NCBI RefSeq assembly: GCF_037975245.1
Contig: NC_092564.1
Coordinates: 9,025,984-9,089,983 of the forward strand
Origin: Apostichopus japonicus
Taxonomy: Eukaryota; Echinodermata; Holothuroidea; Aspidochirotida; Stichopodidae
DNA: 64,000 nucleotides
Direction: 5' to 3'
Shown here: positions 1 to 23,888 of the stretch, in pieces
How positions within the stretch are numbered: the stretch's first letter is position 1
How the letters are laid out: each line of letters starts with the position of its first letter
The notes under the pieces: model-generated
What the model saw: the letters and a program-made list of their open reading frames with translations, nothing else
Databases searched by the model: none
What the model was told of the DNA's origin: nothing
Program-made: the position numbers and the translations under genes

Positions 1-169
1 ACTCCATAGAGTGACCTGAAGATGTTATATGTCTCCCTCTATTGGCACCGTCTGCAGGATGATTTCATTAATTGAAAACAATTGAAAAAATACAAACCAT
101 ATCATGCTTTTTAGTTCTAAACCAAATGACCCATGAACAACTGTTAGTTCTACGGACTCTGAAACAACC

Positions 170-342
170 ATGTTATCTACCAAATCTGTAGAAAGCAGCA
201 CCTATTCCAATGCTAGTCCAGAAGAGACCAGTTCAGTAGGGAAAAGTACCAGAGGTTCTCAGACAACTGTAGAAACAACCGAAAGTGTCTCAACTCCAGA
301 GACGACCGCTTCTTCGGAGACGACTACCTTTGGAACAAGGTC

Positions 343-345
<3 letters not shown>
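170..345 (+). CDS. Ser/Thr-rich mucin-like exon fragment, cut by a (TA)n repeat
   Basis: About 58 codons starting at ATG 170 are dense in Ser, Thr and Glu with varied codons (STPETTASSETTT and similar), unlike the simple-repeat frames elsewhere. The frame is open upstream to a TGA near 132, and a possible acceptor (CTGTTAG) ends near 155. It runs directly into a (TA)n tract at 346. It could be an O-glycosylated stalk exon of an unseen gene, or chance. It lies beyond the 3' end of sulfotransferase A on the opposite strand. Confidence 0.25.

Positions 346-407
<62 letters not shown>
346..407. repeat. (TA)n microsatellite
   Basis: Pure TA run at the junction between the Ser/Thr-rich frame and duplicon A. 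Confidence 0.95.
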
Positions 408-409
<2 letters not shown>

Positions 410-1684
410 CGACCCGCGAAAGATGAAAGACCATACGTGGTGGTTGACATTATCGCTGTAGAGCCGGCGTTCTTAAGAGACGGGCCCGCGAGAAATTTCA
501 AATCGGGACACCAAAGTTGGGACTTATCGGGGAAGTGGACCCTAAGACCCCAGGTTTGAGCAACCTACACATTGCGCAGTCTGGCTGTAGTGAGGCTTTT
601 GATTATGCATGGCTCCCTCTCTCTCTGGCCCCGTCGAAAATTAACTGAGAACCCCACCCCACCACCCCCGGCATATATAGCCTTTGTGTTTCCACATGTC
701 ATACATTTATAAAGCTCAAACCAAAGAAGTTATAAAAGAGAAACAAATGCTTGAATGAAATTTAAAGTGCAATGCTTTAGTATACAATATTAAGTATGAA
801 TTTTTACTATAAAACAACATCGAATTTCTGTAAGTTTGTTATGCCTGTTATAAGCCTAAATCAAGACCAAATGTAGCCGAAAATGGCCCAATCTGGGTCC
901 CGACGCATATTGGGTGTATGAAACCAACACTATAATCTATATTCATTATAGTATAACTGAAAATATGAAATGGTTTTAGAGAGTTGTCTTATACCTTGTT
1001 GTCTTATACCTGCATTTCAATTTTAACAAGTTTCTTTTCATATTGTTCTCAAATTTTACTCTTGGTCAAGATGATATTGAAAATAACAGGTTTTTCAAAG
1101 AGGAAACGGTAACAAATAACAAGCCATGAACAACAACGGTAACAAATAAATGTAACAAATAACTGAGTATAAATCCTTTGACTATTTTCTAACAACAACA
1201 CACCCTAAACATAATTCAGATATGTCGTATGAATTTAACTCAATATTAATATTGATTTACTAAAACCATAACTCACTTAATTAGACTATATATAAACCCC
1301 ATTAATTAACATTTAACCCTCCACAGTTACAAATAAGCCCAATAGAGTACATAAATATTCATGACATGGCTGGCTATGTAGCTATGTGCACATCTTACTT
1401 CGGAGGAGTATAAAGACCATTCACGATACAATATGTTTATCAATGTTATCATTAGTTGGAAGGATACAGACGATTTGTTCATTCCCAATTCAGTTCGTCA
1501 TTGAAAGCGACCGTTCGAGACGTCGTCGTATGAAAAGCTGCCACCGTTAAAACGAAACAAATGTTTTCGTTAACATCATCATCGTAAGTTATTCCACCAT
1601 CCATGCAAGTGTTCACATGGTCATCGTATAATATAACATAATCATCATTTGAAGGTTTAACACCCCTTTTAAAATCATCAGACG

Positions 1685-1995
1685 ATTCTACATCATCATC
1701 GTATGCATGTTACATCATCATCGTACAATAATACATTATCGTCGTATAGTAATACATCATCATCGTACAATAATACATTATTATCGTATAATAATACATC
1801 ATCATCGTATATTTTTACATCATCATTGTATAATGATACATTATCCATCGTATAATAATACATCATCATCGTAAATTGTTACATCGTCATTGTATAATGA
1901 TACATCATCATCGTACAATAATACATTATCATCGTATATTTTTACATCATCATCGTACAATAATACATGATCATCGTATATTTCACATCATCATT
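1685..1995. repeat. ATCATCGTATAATAATAC-type minisatellite, duplicon A
   Basis: Degenerate 15-16-bp units (ATCATCGTATAATAATAC, ATCATCGTATATTTTTAC) just 3' of gene A. They give His/Ile-rich false frames on both strands. Confidence 0.9.
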
Positions 1996-2478
1996 GTATA
2001 ATGTTGACGTTGATAGGTTACCCAAAAACCAGACTCTCCTCCCTCCTCCTTCCTCCATCGGTCCTCTCCCTTTGAGTTTCGCCTCCCTTCTTTCCCCTAT
2101 AATAATCACCACCTCCCACCCTGACCATTCTTCATTTCCATTCGCCTTTGGTGGAAATCGCCTTTCATTTTCATTTCCGGGACACTTCCAGAACATTAGC
2201 CACATTTTCACCAAATCATGATATACAGTTTTGCTTAAAGCTGATTCCTTTAGATTTGATCACGTGACTATATATTCATTGATTTTTTTTCATAATGTCA
2301 CATGAAATTGATCTTTTTATACAACAACCCACTCCCACCCCCAATCCCCACAAAAACAAATGGTACTAGAAATTTTTTCCATATAGTTTTCCTTCGTCAG
2401 GTTTCTCCGTGTCTGCCAAACAAAAAAGTTACGGTTTAGACTGCACCTATATTTTTACATATATGATGGAGGTCAACT

Positions 2479-13100
<10,622 letters not shown>

Positions 13101-13965
13101 CTGTGCAAACAAAATAAACAATAAGAAAAAATATAGATAATTCATTTATAACTTGAACAAAACGAAACAAAACATACCTTCTAAGTTATAATCAATATTG
13201 TGACATCAGTTATAATTTTCGCAAAACATAAGAATATTAAAGAAGAAACTTACAAAATGGCAAGCGTTTATTTGACTATCTTCAAAGAAATTTTGGCCAA
13301 TATCCCCATTCCATCCTTTGCGCACAACTTGTCCATACTGACATTTCATTTATAAGTACCTTCATTCCTGTCGTACTAAATACCACATGTTACGTGTTTA
13401 AGTAAAAAGTATTATAGTATATGTTACTCATGGTATAACTACTATATAAACTTCACGATACAGATGTGGAACCAGGGAGGGAGCCCAGGATCGGGGCACT
13501 CCCTTTAAAATGATTTTGCCCCCAAACAAATGACCTACAAAGATATCAAAACAAGGTGTAAAAACAAAGTGGCAAAAATAAACACGTTTCGCGTTTATAA
13601 TTTTAACCGATGTTTTCTTATGCATCGGTATATATTTCAATTATAGTAATTTAAGACTCTACCGATATCCGTCCTACCCGGTCGCTAAATTCCCACCTCG
13701 AGAACTAAGGAGGGTAGTTTGCATAAATGTGCGTTCCTTATTTATCAGACCGCATAGCAACCTCTGCCAGTCATACCAACCGAATCTCGCCAGTATAGTA
13801 ACACTAGAAATTGTGGTTACTATCCTCTAAAATCGTCTAAAAATAATCTATATAATAATAATCGTCTAAAATGGTGCTATCATTCCCATGTAGTGAAAGT
13901 GCTGCTATAGTGTATACGACTTTGTGTGTGCCATTCGGAAGAAAGTCTGAAAACTTACGGGGAAG

Positions 13966-14676
13966 CAGTGGCGTCGTGCCCATTGGGGCCCGGGGGGCAC
14001 AGCCCCCCGCCCCCAATTTTGTCAAAGGTGTCATAAAATTTTGTCATAATTTAAAAAAAAAAGTGTTTTCGAAATCGAAAAGTAGACTTAATAGTCAATT
14101 GCTCTTTGGTGGTCGTTGCGGAATTTACACACATCTCAAAGACGACATATCCGAAGTAGTAATGCCATTGCCTTTGAATATGTTTGTCCTAAGCTCGCGT
14201 TTGTTACAGTCACAATTAACCTGGAAATTAATGACTTCGTTATCGCACGTTTTACCTTAGGTTTCGCTACTTTCGCTTTTTCTGCCCATCTTTTCCGAAC
14301 GGCATAGCTTTTTCTTCACCCAGTCACCACTTCTCACGGGCATGGGCGGCGATCATGGATAAGCCAACACAAAAATGTTTCGATTTCTTAAATTTTGGGC
14401 GCTTCTGGGAGACGAGGAATTGGTAAACTGAGGAATAAATGGCGATCACTTCCTTCGAGAATATTTCCGAAAATAAAAAATTGACGAAATTTTTATCAAT
14501 TTTAGGGGTGTTGCTTACTGCCATAAGGCACGGGAAGTGCCGTTTCCTGCAATCTGAGGGGTCTGCCAGACGAAACATTTTCTTGTACGCTGCGCGCCAA
14601 CCTGTGGTGGAGCTCCGCTTAGATAGTCATCACCTGCTTACGCCCCCTGCAAAAATATTTTCGCAAGACGCCCCCG
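13966..14676. mobile_element. 711-bp hAT-type element upstream of gene A
   Basis: The left end is CAGTGGCGTCGTGCC. The right end is an imperfect inverse (CGCAAGACGCCCCCG). The 8-bp duplication CGGGGAAG lies at 13958-13965 and 14677-14684. Duplicon B has a single CGGGGAAG at 28865-28872 and no insert. Confidence 0.75.
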
Positions 14677-15535
14677 CGGGGAAGGTAGGGGGAGGAAACG
14701 CCAGTCCTACCCCTCATCGGCTACGGCCCTGTACATATTTCAATATTAAGCATTTACAAATACATATTATTACGCGTGGGTAGAAACATGCATTGGTATA
14801 ACATATCTCCAGACTATTTAACCAAAAATGGAGTCGATATGTTTTCATTAAAGACAAAAATCAAGTTTCATATAGGACAGAAAGTACTTTGACTAGACAA
14901 GCCAATCGCTCCTGTTCAGAAAACCTCGTTCTTTGCTTAGTGTCGCAGTTGTTCAGTTGAGTCTAGTTGCAAGCTGTCCTGTATAAAATTGATAAATGAG
15001 GTGATTTCAAAAGCTACTTACCCACAAAGGTTTATACCACCTTTGTTGCAAGGATAGGTGCCCAACAAAACCGGTAGAATCCATAATTTTGGAAATATAC
15101 AGTGACATTTACTGACCCGTTGTATAACAAACTATATACAGTATATACTGTTGGTTATAGCTTGCCTATCAGTGTGCAATGTCAATGTAACGTTTGGTAG
15201 CTGCAAGTGAAAAGAGTTTGGCCTGAATGGAAAGTTCATACCGAAAAAATCAATGTATCACTCCAACGGAATGTAGACACAAAAGAATGAGAAAAGGTAA
15301 GTTGGACGGACATTTCGATCCTGGCAGATCTCCAGAGGCTAAAAAGACAAAAGAACACACAACCAATCAATGGAAGCAATCACCTTACACAAGTTAACAC
15401 AAGTCACAAACGATTTTAATTACAGCTGGGCATCATGACTTGAGTGACACAATTTGAAGAGATGGAGTGGCTTGGAATAATTTTCATAAACATGTTTAGG
15501 TTGGTCAGGAAATTAATAAAAGAAAATCTAGCATA

Positions 15536-15546
<11 letters not shown>

Positions 15547-15630
<84 letters not shown>
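15547..15630. repeat. (TA)n microsatellite next to the Penelope fragment
   Basis: Pure TA run immediately 3' (element orientation) of the hammerhead-bearing end. Confidence 0.95.
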
Positions 15631-15632
<2 letters not shown>

Positions 15633-16399
15633 TAAATGCCTTGGTAAGTACAGCTGTTACTCGGAGTTTCACGCCCTTAGGGTGGCGATCGTCAGACAAC
15701 TGAACAAATACTCTCTGCGCGGATATATTCTATGGGGAACACGAACCCTATTTCTTACGTGCACGGTTCATTGGTTTGAGCCTATTGTGGCGACACTTGG
15801 AGATGAATTCAGATCTCTTATTGAGTAAATGCGGGTTTTTGGACAGGAGGATACAAAGCTTTTCATCAATACAGAGGTTACATTGACCGGATCTACGCAT
15901 GCTGGTATTGGAATGCTTAAGTACGCTCCACTCAATAACGAAGGGGGCACCCTTACGCTTCAGGTCCCATATATGTTTGGAGAGCTCTGTTTCTTTCTCG
16001 TAACGCTCATGTCGGAAGGACTTACTGTGGTTACTGTACCTTTGCTTAAAGGGGCCACTCGATAGCCCTATGTATGATTTGGTGTCATCACCAGTAGTAA
16101 CATCGGCCCTATATATTACACTGCTCACCAAGCAATTCCTGTTGAGGGGGCAATTAAGTTTTTCTCTACAATTGCATATGCGTTGAGCCAGCTGCGGTCT
16201 AAGCTCATTTTGTGATAAAAGCCGGTTATTATGGCTGTTGATGATTGATCGCATATTGCCCATACAACTGTAACTCAATTTCACGTTGTTTTTGTTGAAA
16301 ATTTTGTGGAACTGGTTTCCTTTCGGTAAGTGCTTGGCGAGTAGTCTGAACCGTGCACGTAAGAAATAGGGTTCGTGTTCCCCATAGAATATATCCGCG
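15631..16399 (-). mobile_element. Truncated Penelope-like element with inverted-repeat end and hammerhead motif
   Basis: The minus-strand frame 16284-15748 has a GIY-YIG-like C-terminus (CLVSSVIYRADV, then KSYIGLSSGPFKQRY and HIWDLKRKG), a different family from the element in gene A. Only the nuclease end remains. A perfect 53-bp inverted repeat brackets it (15718-15770 and 16347-16399). Downstream in element orientation lie a hammerhead ribozyme fold (15702-15651) and an (AT)n tract (15547-15630), the usual kind of target for such elements. Confidence 0.8.
15651..15702 (-). ncRNA. Type I hammerhead ribozyme candidate in the Penelope fragment
   Basis: Read on the minus strand: stem I CAGTTGT, core CTGACGA, stem II with CGCC/GGCG, core GAAA, short stem III ACT-CCG-AGT, cleavage residue A, then ACAGCTG. 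The last closes stem I with 7 pairs, one of them G-U. All conserved hammerhead core bases are present. The pair next to the core in stem II is U-U, which is atypical. Short stem III and location at the element end fit the hammerheads known from Penelope-like elements. Confidence 0.7.
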
Positions 16400-17576
16400 A
16401 GTCACACAAAGTGCAAAGAAACAGCCATGTAAGGGGAATCAGAAGAAAGTCCAGTACTAGAGTTTTGTAACCTCTAGAAGAAGAAGAAAAGCAGCTCGAA
16501 GTATTCATATTTAATAGAACCATTTATACAAGGCTATCAATTTAATGGTACACAATGGCCACCGTAGCAAAAGGTAATTATGAAAATAATGCATATTAAC
16601 CCATACGTAGGCCTGCACCCAAGTTGGGATTTTTTTTTATTCATTCTATTATATCCTGCACTTTCATGTAGGTTTCAACGCAATTGCACTGTGAGTATGA
16701 ATATCCTATTTCTTTTAGACTAAGGTTAGTACCTGCTAATACTGTCAGTATTATTGCTTTGAAGGATGTGGCCAGTATATAGAGTGTTAACAACATTAGT
16801 AAATTGTCCCAACTGATTGATTAGGTCACCGTTTCTACAAATTAAAAGCACAGATTGGCTAGACTCATTACAAACCATATTTTCATACTTCATCTGACTA
16901 ATCCCTGTTTGGATTTTAACAGTTTCCCTTACTTGGTATGTGGAATAGCAAGCAACATGGTATGAAAAGAAAAGAGTAGACATCATTTATGTATAGCCTC
17001 ATCTATTTGTTGGAAGAGGTGCAATTACATCCATCATATGTGACAATCTTAAAGGTCATTAGTTTTCATTTTTCTTCTAAAGCACTTTCCTGGGAGAAAC
17101 TGCCCCTCTTTGAAGTAAAATAATTTTCTGGTGGCAATAAAGTGCTTCCTGAAAGCTCAAGTGTGCAAAACTTTTTCATTATCTTGCATAATATGTAGGA
17201 CCAGCATGGGCGGCGATCATGGGGTGGGGGGGGACGGGGGAAATGTCGCCCCCAATATTTTAGGTGGGGGATATAGTATCTTATACCCCCCCCCCCCAAT
17301 ATTTGGTAGCATAGTTTTCGTGAGATTACTTATCCAAATCATATTTGGCGGTGGCTGAAACTTCCAACATGTGCTGCATGAGGTAAATGACACTTCGCGG
17401 TCGTTTCTGTGACCTGTGACCGTTTTACAAGTTGTCATTTATGATCATTATCATAATGTCTGTACATCTCTTTTGTATGAGTGTAAGTACGTACAATCAT
17501 ATATATGATCCACATCGATATGGGTTCACTGGGTTTCCATTTGGCCTGTTAGCCAAGGGGGGGGGGGGCGACCGCA
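16400..17576. other. Spacer between duplicons A and B
   Basis: AT-rich with poly-G/C runs near 17220-17300 and 17560. A minus-strand frame (16986-16726) has possible splice sites (TACCAAG acceptor, GCAG/GTACTA donor) but no recognisable domain. No supported gene. Confidence 0.4.
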
Positions 17577-18361
17577 CCCCGACGCATATTGGGTGTATGA
17601 CACCAACACTATATTTTATATTCATTATAGTATAACTGAAAATATGAGTTGGTTTTAGAGAGTTTGGTTTGTATTGACTTTTTTTCAATTTTAACAAGTT
17701 TCTTTTCACATTGTTCTCAAATTTTACTCTTGGTCAAGATGATATTGAAAAAATAGGTTTTTCAAAGAGGAAACGGTAACAAATAAACAAGCCATGAACA
17801 ACAACGGTAACAAATAAAGGTAACAAATAAAGGAGTATAAATCCTTTAACTATTTTCTAAACAACAACAACATTATCACCCTAAACATAATTCAGATATG
17901 TCGTATGAATTTAACTCAATGATAATATTGATTTACTAAAACCACAACTCACTTAATTAGACTATAAACCCCATTAATTAACATTTAACCCTCCAAAATT
18001 ACAAATAAGCCCAATAGAGTACATACATATTCATGACATGGCTGGCTTTGTAGCTATGTGCACATCTTACTTCGGAGGAGTATAAAGACCATTCACGATA
18101 CAATATGTTTATCAATGTTATCATTAGTTGGAAGGATACAGACGATTTGTTCATACCCAATTCAGTTCGTCATTAAAAGCGACCGTCCAAGACGTCGTCG
18201 TATGAAAAGCTGCCACCGTTGAAACGAAACAATTGTTTTCGTTGACATCATCATCGTAAGTTATTCCACCATCAACGCAAGTGTTCACATGGTCATCGTA
18301 TAATATATACGTAATCATCATCTGAAGTTTTTACACCCCTTTTAAATCATCAGACGACTCT

Positions 18362-18968
18362 ACATCATCATCATCGTATGTTGTTACATCATCATCGTAC
18401 AATAATACATTATCGTCGTATAATAATACATCATCATCGTATATTTTTACATCGTCATTGTATAATAATACATTATCATCGTATAATAATACATCATCAT
18501 CGTATATTTTTACATCGTCATTTTATAATAATACATTATCATTGTAAAATGATACATTATCATCGTATAATAATACATCAGCATCGTATATTTTTACATC
18601 GTCATTGTATAATAATACATTATCATCGTATAATAATACATCATCATCGTATATTTTTACATCGTCATTTTATAATAATACATTATCATTGTAAAATGAT
18701 ACATTATCATCGTATAATAATACATCATCATCGTATATTTTTACATCGTCATTGTATAATAATACATTATCATCGTATAATAATACATCATCATCGTATA
18801 TTTTTACATCGTCATTTTATAATAATACATTATCATTGTAAAATGATACATTATCATCGTATAATAATACATCAGCATCGTATATTTTTGCATAATCATC
18901 GTACAATAATACATCATCGTCGTACAATAATACATTATCATCGTATATTTCACATCATCATTGTATAA
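18362..18968. repeat. Same minisatellite, duplicon B, expanded with higher-order repeat
   Basis: About 600 bp. Units are grouped into a higher-order block of about 120 bp seen roughly three times (blocks ending CATTGTAAAATGATACATT). The open frame at 18378-18968 is a product of this repetition. Confidence 0.9.
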
Positions 18969-20080
18969 TGTTGACGTTGATAAGTTACCCAAAAAACAGA
19001 CTGTCCTACCTCCTCCTTCCTCCATCGGTCCTCTCCCTTTGAGTTTCGCCTCCCTTCTTTCCCCTATAATTATAACCACCTCCCACCCTGACCATTCTTC
19101 ATTTCCATTCGCCTTTGGTGGAAATCGCCTTTGGAATCGATATCATTTCCGGGACACTTCCAGAACATTAGCCACATTTTCACCAAATCATGATATACAG
19201 TTTTGCTTAGTGCTGATTCCTTTAGATTTGATCACGTGACTTACATATTCATTGATTTTTTTCCTCATAATGTCACATTAAATTGATCTTTTTATACAAC
19301 AACCCACTCCCACCCCACCCCCACACAAAAAATGGTACCTGAACTTTTTTTCCATATAGTTTTCCTCCGTCAGGTTTCTCCGTGTCTGCCAAACAAATAA
19401 GTTACGGTTTAGACTGCACCTATATTCCTACATATATGATGGAGGTCAACTTTAGGATTCTAAATAATCCCATAGAAATCGCGTATCATTCAATACGGAT
19501 GCTAGCTCGAGAACGTATGGTCGATAGAAATTTCGTAAAATCTCTCGAGTTGAGTTCAACATTGGTCCAGAGTTCGTTTTCTGTTGGTATTCATTCTTGA
19601 TTTCTTGGCTGCATATTTCGTCAATTTTATTCACCGATAGCTTTCCTTTAAGATATTGACCCAAAAAAAGAAGGTAAAACAATAACAACTATAGCGTTTA
19701 AAATAATAAAAGCGTATCGATTATTTACAACGTCAATGTATAATGAGTTGGAATATAGGTCAAATTTAACAATATGGAGCTCATACTTACTTATTTCTAG
19801 AAAATGATAAACTTCTGCTAAAATTCGATTACACTGCTGGTGCCATTCTTCCAGTTTAATAATATAGAGCTGTTCTCTAGGGTAGACTCTCAACCAGTCA
19901 AGTAGAGGTACAATATACAGGCTGACACGCACCCTCTGTTTAAAGAAAGGCACGAGGCCACAAATAAAGAAAATCAAACAATTATCGTATTTTTTTTAAA
20001 TCAAATATCGTTTGCATTGCATATATCAGTTTCTAACAATGTATGCTTTTACAACGTTCCCAGCCGATCTCTTTGCGTTT

Positions 20081-20131
<51 letters not shown>

Positions 20132-20274
20132 TATATATATACATATATATTATTATATATTTCTGGTGTGTTATATATATATATATATGTCCATATATAT
20201 ATATATCCATGTTTTTATAGGCAAGCCAAGCCGTAAATAAGAATCGAATGTGTAGCAAGTGGTATGACAGATAT

Positions 20275-20430
20275 ACAGTAAATCAATAAAGAATAACACA
20301 CCAGAAAATTTCCACTTCACGACCGGTTTCGTACTTTTGGGACACATCAAGCGAAGGTAGGAATCGAACCCTGGATCTTCGTGTCACGAAGCAAAGTCCG
20401 TACCACTCGACCACAGTGATTCTACTGGTG
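20275..20430 (-). mobile_element. tRNA-derived SINE in intron 5 of gene B
   Basis: On the minus strand the head contains RNA polymerase III box A TGGTCGAGTGG (20413-20403) and a perfect box B GGTTCGATTCC (20370-20360), followed by a tail with AAACCGGTCGTGAAGTGG and TCTGGTGTGTTAT. A second copy of the tail lies in the opposite direction at 20541-20592, and in gene A at about 3263-3310. Confidence 0.75.
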
Positions 20431-20591
20431 TGTTAAGGCGTATAAATTGGCTTTGAATAACTGTCATTAATGGCGTATTGCCCAAGTGTTATGATTGTAC
20501 AGAGTGCACCCTGGCGCATTGAATCTGACAATTTTACACAGAAAACCGGTCGTGAAGTGGAATTTTTCTGGTGTGTTATATTTTATTGATT

Positions 20592-20629
<38 letters not shown>

Positions 20630-21395
20630 TATAATATGCGAGGCTCATTGATACGGTGACTGGACTACTTAGTCTAACGCACAGAGCATGACGTCAGTTC
20701 CTCAAATGAATGACAAACCTCGACCGGAAAGCGTTAGTATTTCATAGTCTCGAAAGGCACTGTTTATACAATGCGATACATATTTATAGATATATATAGC
20801 TGATATGAAACTGTTTTGGTTAAGAAATGATAAAACAACCGATTAACATTGACAAACTTTCTTTTCTTGTAGGACTATAGATATATCACATATCGAGATG
20901 AAAGTTCTGCTCAAAACTCTTTGCTTAAAGGTGTGTACACATCAATTTATCCATGATGATGAATGACTAAATTTTCACTCTGTAAGTGAGCCCGATCTGC
21001 AGAATTTTCTCTAACCAGCTAATTGGCTGAGGAAATCACTCTAAAAAAGAGTGATTTACTGCAATTTTACAGGTCGATCTTTACCGATAGGTATTTATGT
21101 TGAGTGTAGACACATGAACGAATAGAACGATGTGAAGTACAGTTTTAAAGATTTCCAATTCGGCGACCACTCTTTTATGAAAATCTTCCGGGGAAGTTTT
21201 CACCCCTGTCGGTTTTCCCGGTTTTCCCGGTCGGTTGAAATAAAGATAACCTGAATATAATCTGAAACGAAAAAAACAAATCTTGCTTTGATTTGCGCTA
21301 AATGACTGATGATTGTGGAGATATAGCCTATAGTTTCTGAAAAGTTGTGAATTGTACTTTTAAAGAAAAGTCACCTAAGATGGAAACGGTTGAAG

Positions 21396-21620
21396 AAATG
21401 GTTATTCAGCTCCACAGCTCTGGAACAGTCTCCCCTTACATCTGAAAACAAATCCAGCATGTGTCAACTCTCCAGAAAGAACTCAAAACGTTCTTATTCA
21501 TGAATCCATTTGTTTAATAACTGTTGTGTCCATTTGGAGTACTTTGCTCCTGCAGCGCTTCTGAGCAGTTTTTTTAACTGGATAAAAGCGCTTGATAAAT
21601 TCTTATATTATTATTATTAC
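21396..21620 (+). mobile_element. 3' tail of a LINE, copy in gene B
   Basis: Orthologous to 7297-7520, with the same protein tail and the same TTATTATTATTAC end. Confidence 0.65.
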
Positions 21621-21831
21621 TAGTGACAGTATTTTATATGACATAACGAAGACTGACAAAAATACAGGAAAAATGATGCACTTTGTGGTTCTTCTTTATG
21701 TAAACTAATACAACGTCCCATGGTGCTATCTCATATTATCTATCTATCTATCTATAGATAGCTCTGTGCTCTATGTCCAGTGGACAGAGCGGAATATATG
21801 TTGATACTAGTTGCTCCTAGTGGAACACTAG

Positions 21832-21879
21832 TAGTTGTAACTCGGAGTTTCACGCGTTATAGCGATCGTCAGACAACTA
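21832..21879 (-). ncRNA. Type I hammerhead ribozyme candidate, intron 4 of gene B
   Basis: Same 48-nt fold as the gene A intron copy, with every core residue and stem kept. It follows a very short TATC tract (21737-21755). The corresponding place in gene C has no such sequence. Confidence 0.7.
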
Positions 21880-23888
21880 TAGGAGGTTTGAAAGTTGAGC
21901 AGTATAACAGTAATATTATGTAACAGTAATAGCATGTTATTGTATAGTATGTTTTGTTATGTTATGTTATAGTAATAGTTAAGTATAGTATATATAGTAA
22001 TAGTATGTTATACACTCCGAAGTATTGATACGATACTCACGAGTGCATGTAGTATAACAGTTATAGTATGTAACAGTAATAGTATGTTATAGTTGTTATA
22101 GTATGGTATGGTATGTTTTGTTATGTTATGTTATAGTACAGTATAGTAATAGTTTAGTATATGTATATGTATATATAGTAATAGTATGAGTAATAGTATG
22201 TTATTCACACTGAAATAATGAATACGCAATAGTTAATTGATAACGCATACGTGTAGTATAACTGTAATAGTATACGTTGTACACACTGAAGTAAAGAATA
22301 CGCAATAGCTAATTGATCACGCATGCGCATACAACTACCGTGCTGTTGGATCTCTAAAAGATACAATAAGTTTTGCTCTTGGTAGAAAGTGATGTATGAG
22401 GTCAGCTGTGACGTAAGGTGGTCCACTTTCATAATGCTGCGGATAAAAGGTTTCCCATCCTTCGTTATCCCAAAATGTTGAAGCCGATCCGTCTCCTGTG
22501 TAGAGAGTAAATTACAAACTCACATCTAAATATTCACATTTGCAGTTTTGACAACACCTAGTAGCCCTATACTTAGAAAAACACTTAGGAGAATTTGGAG
22601 ATGGGAAGTTCGTTTGAAATTATAAACGGTGGAATTTATATTCATCCCCGATCTGACATTTCCGAGATATTCATAAATATTAAGTTGCTTACTTTTCTAC
22701 CAAACTCTTCTGTGTTTACAGATCCTATCAAAGAAATTGTTTGGTATGAGGGGAGGCCACTCCCTGTCACCCTTGCCACCATTCCTTGCCACCATCTTGT
22801 GTAAAAAATTCATTAAAATACAGTGTACCCTCCTTAAATTGTTGATGCCCGCCCCTGTCCATGTATACTTCCTGGTGTCGAGGGTGCACACCGGTACTAC
22901 TTTATTGCTTCCCATCGATCCCTGTTCACAATCTCGGAAACCTGCACACATTTCTTAAGATTCCTGTCAGTAGATTTTATCTTGAGTTCAGGTCCCTTGC
23001 TGACTCTAGAAACCTTTCACCAAAATCTTTAAAACTATCGATATTCCAGATGATTGAAAACTACCCTGGAATTATAGTTGTAAGCCTTGAGAATGGTAGA
23101 ATTGGAAGAGGAAGTGAGCGTTGATCCTGAATGAGGTCAGTGGGGGTGGGGGGGGGGGTGCAGTGCTAACATGTGACCTACTTTTGGTAAGCTATAGGTT
23201 GATTTGAGTACATACATAGAATGGAGGCAGGTAAGACAATAGTAAAAGTGCATTGATTGTGCTTTTGCAGGTTAGGACGTATTTACCAACAATAGCTGTC
23301 TCGGCTGACCCTGTAGCGGATTTTCGAGCTGCGATAATCCCTTTCAAAATAAACTTGGACGAGTAGATCTGTAGATCTTGCATATCTGTGTAGAGAGGCA
23401 AACAAGAATCAGACCAAGAGCCTACTAATAGCAACTTTAATCACATTATATCTATGAACAACCATTTAGCGGTTCGTATATATTTAGCGAGTTACAAACC
23501 GAATACAGAAACCTATTTTGTCCCACACATTTATATCATTTTAATGACTCATACTATTGTATAAGCAGAACCTGTGAGGGCTGTGTTGAATTTCATTTTT
23601 CCGCGGTGAGATATTGGTGGCTGACATATTTGAATAGTCAAGTACGATAGTTCCACCAGATTGTGACGGGCAGATCCAGCACCAAAACTAGACTTTAACA
23701 ACAAAGGAAGCTGTGAAGCACTCGAGGTTTACCTTACGTCCTATTATAATATCCCTTAAAGTTTAAGGGCTGAATGAGCCTTACACGTCTTGGTCTCTTT
23801 ACCACAGACACACTTTAGCAGTCAATCTTCCTTTTGGACTCTGGAGGGATGGTGAGGAAGAGAGAGTGAGTGCGAGGGAGAGAGGGGG

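Noticed and set aside
18378-18968. His/Ile/Arg-rich 196-codon frame, and a similar one at 56220-56651
   Set aside because: Products of the minisatellite; open on both strands and not conserved in duplicon A.
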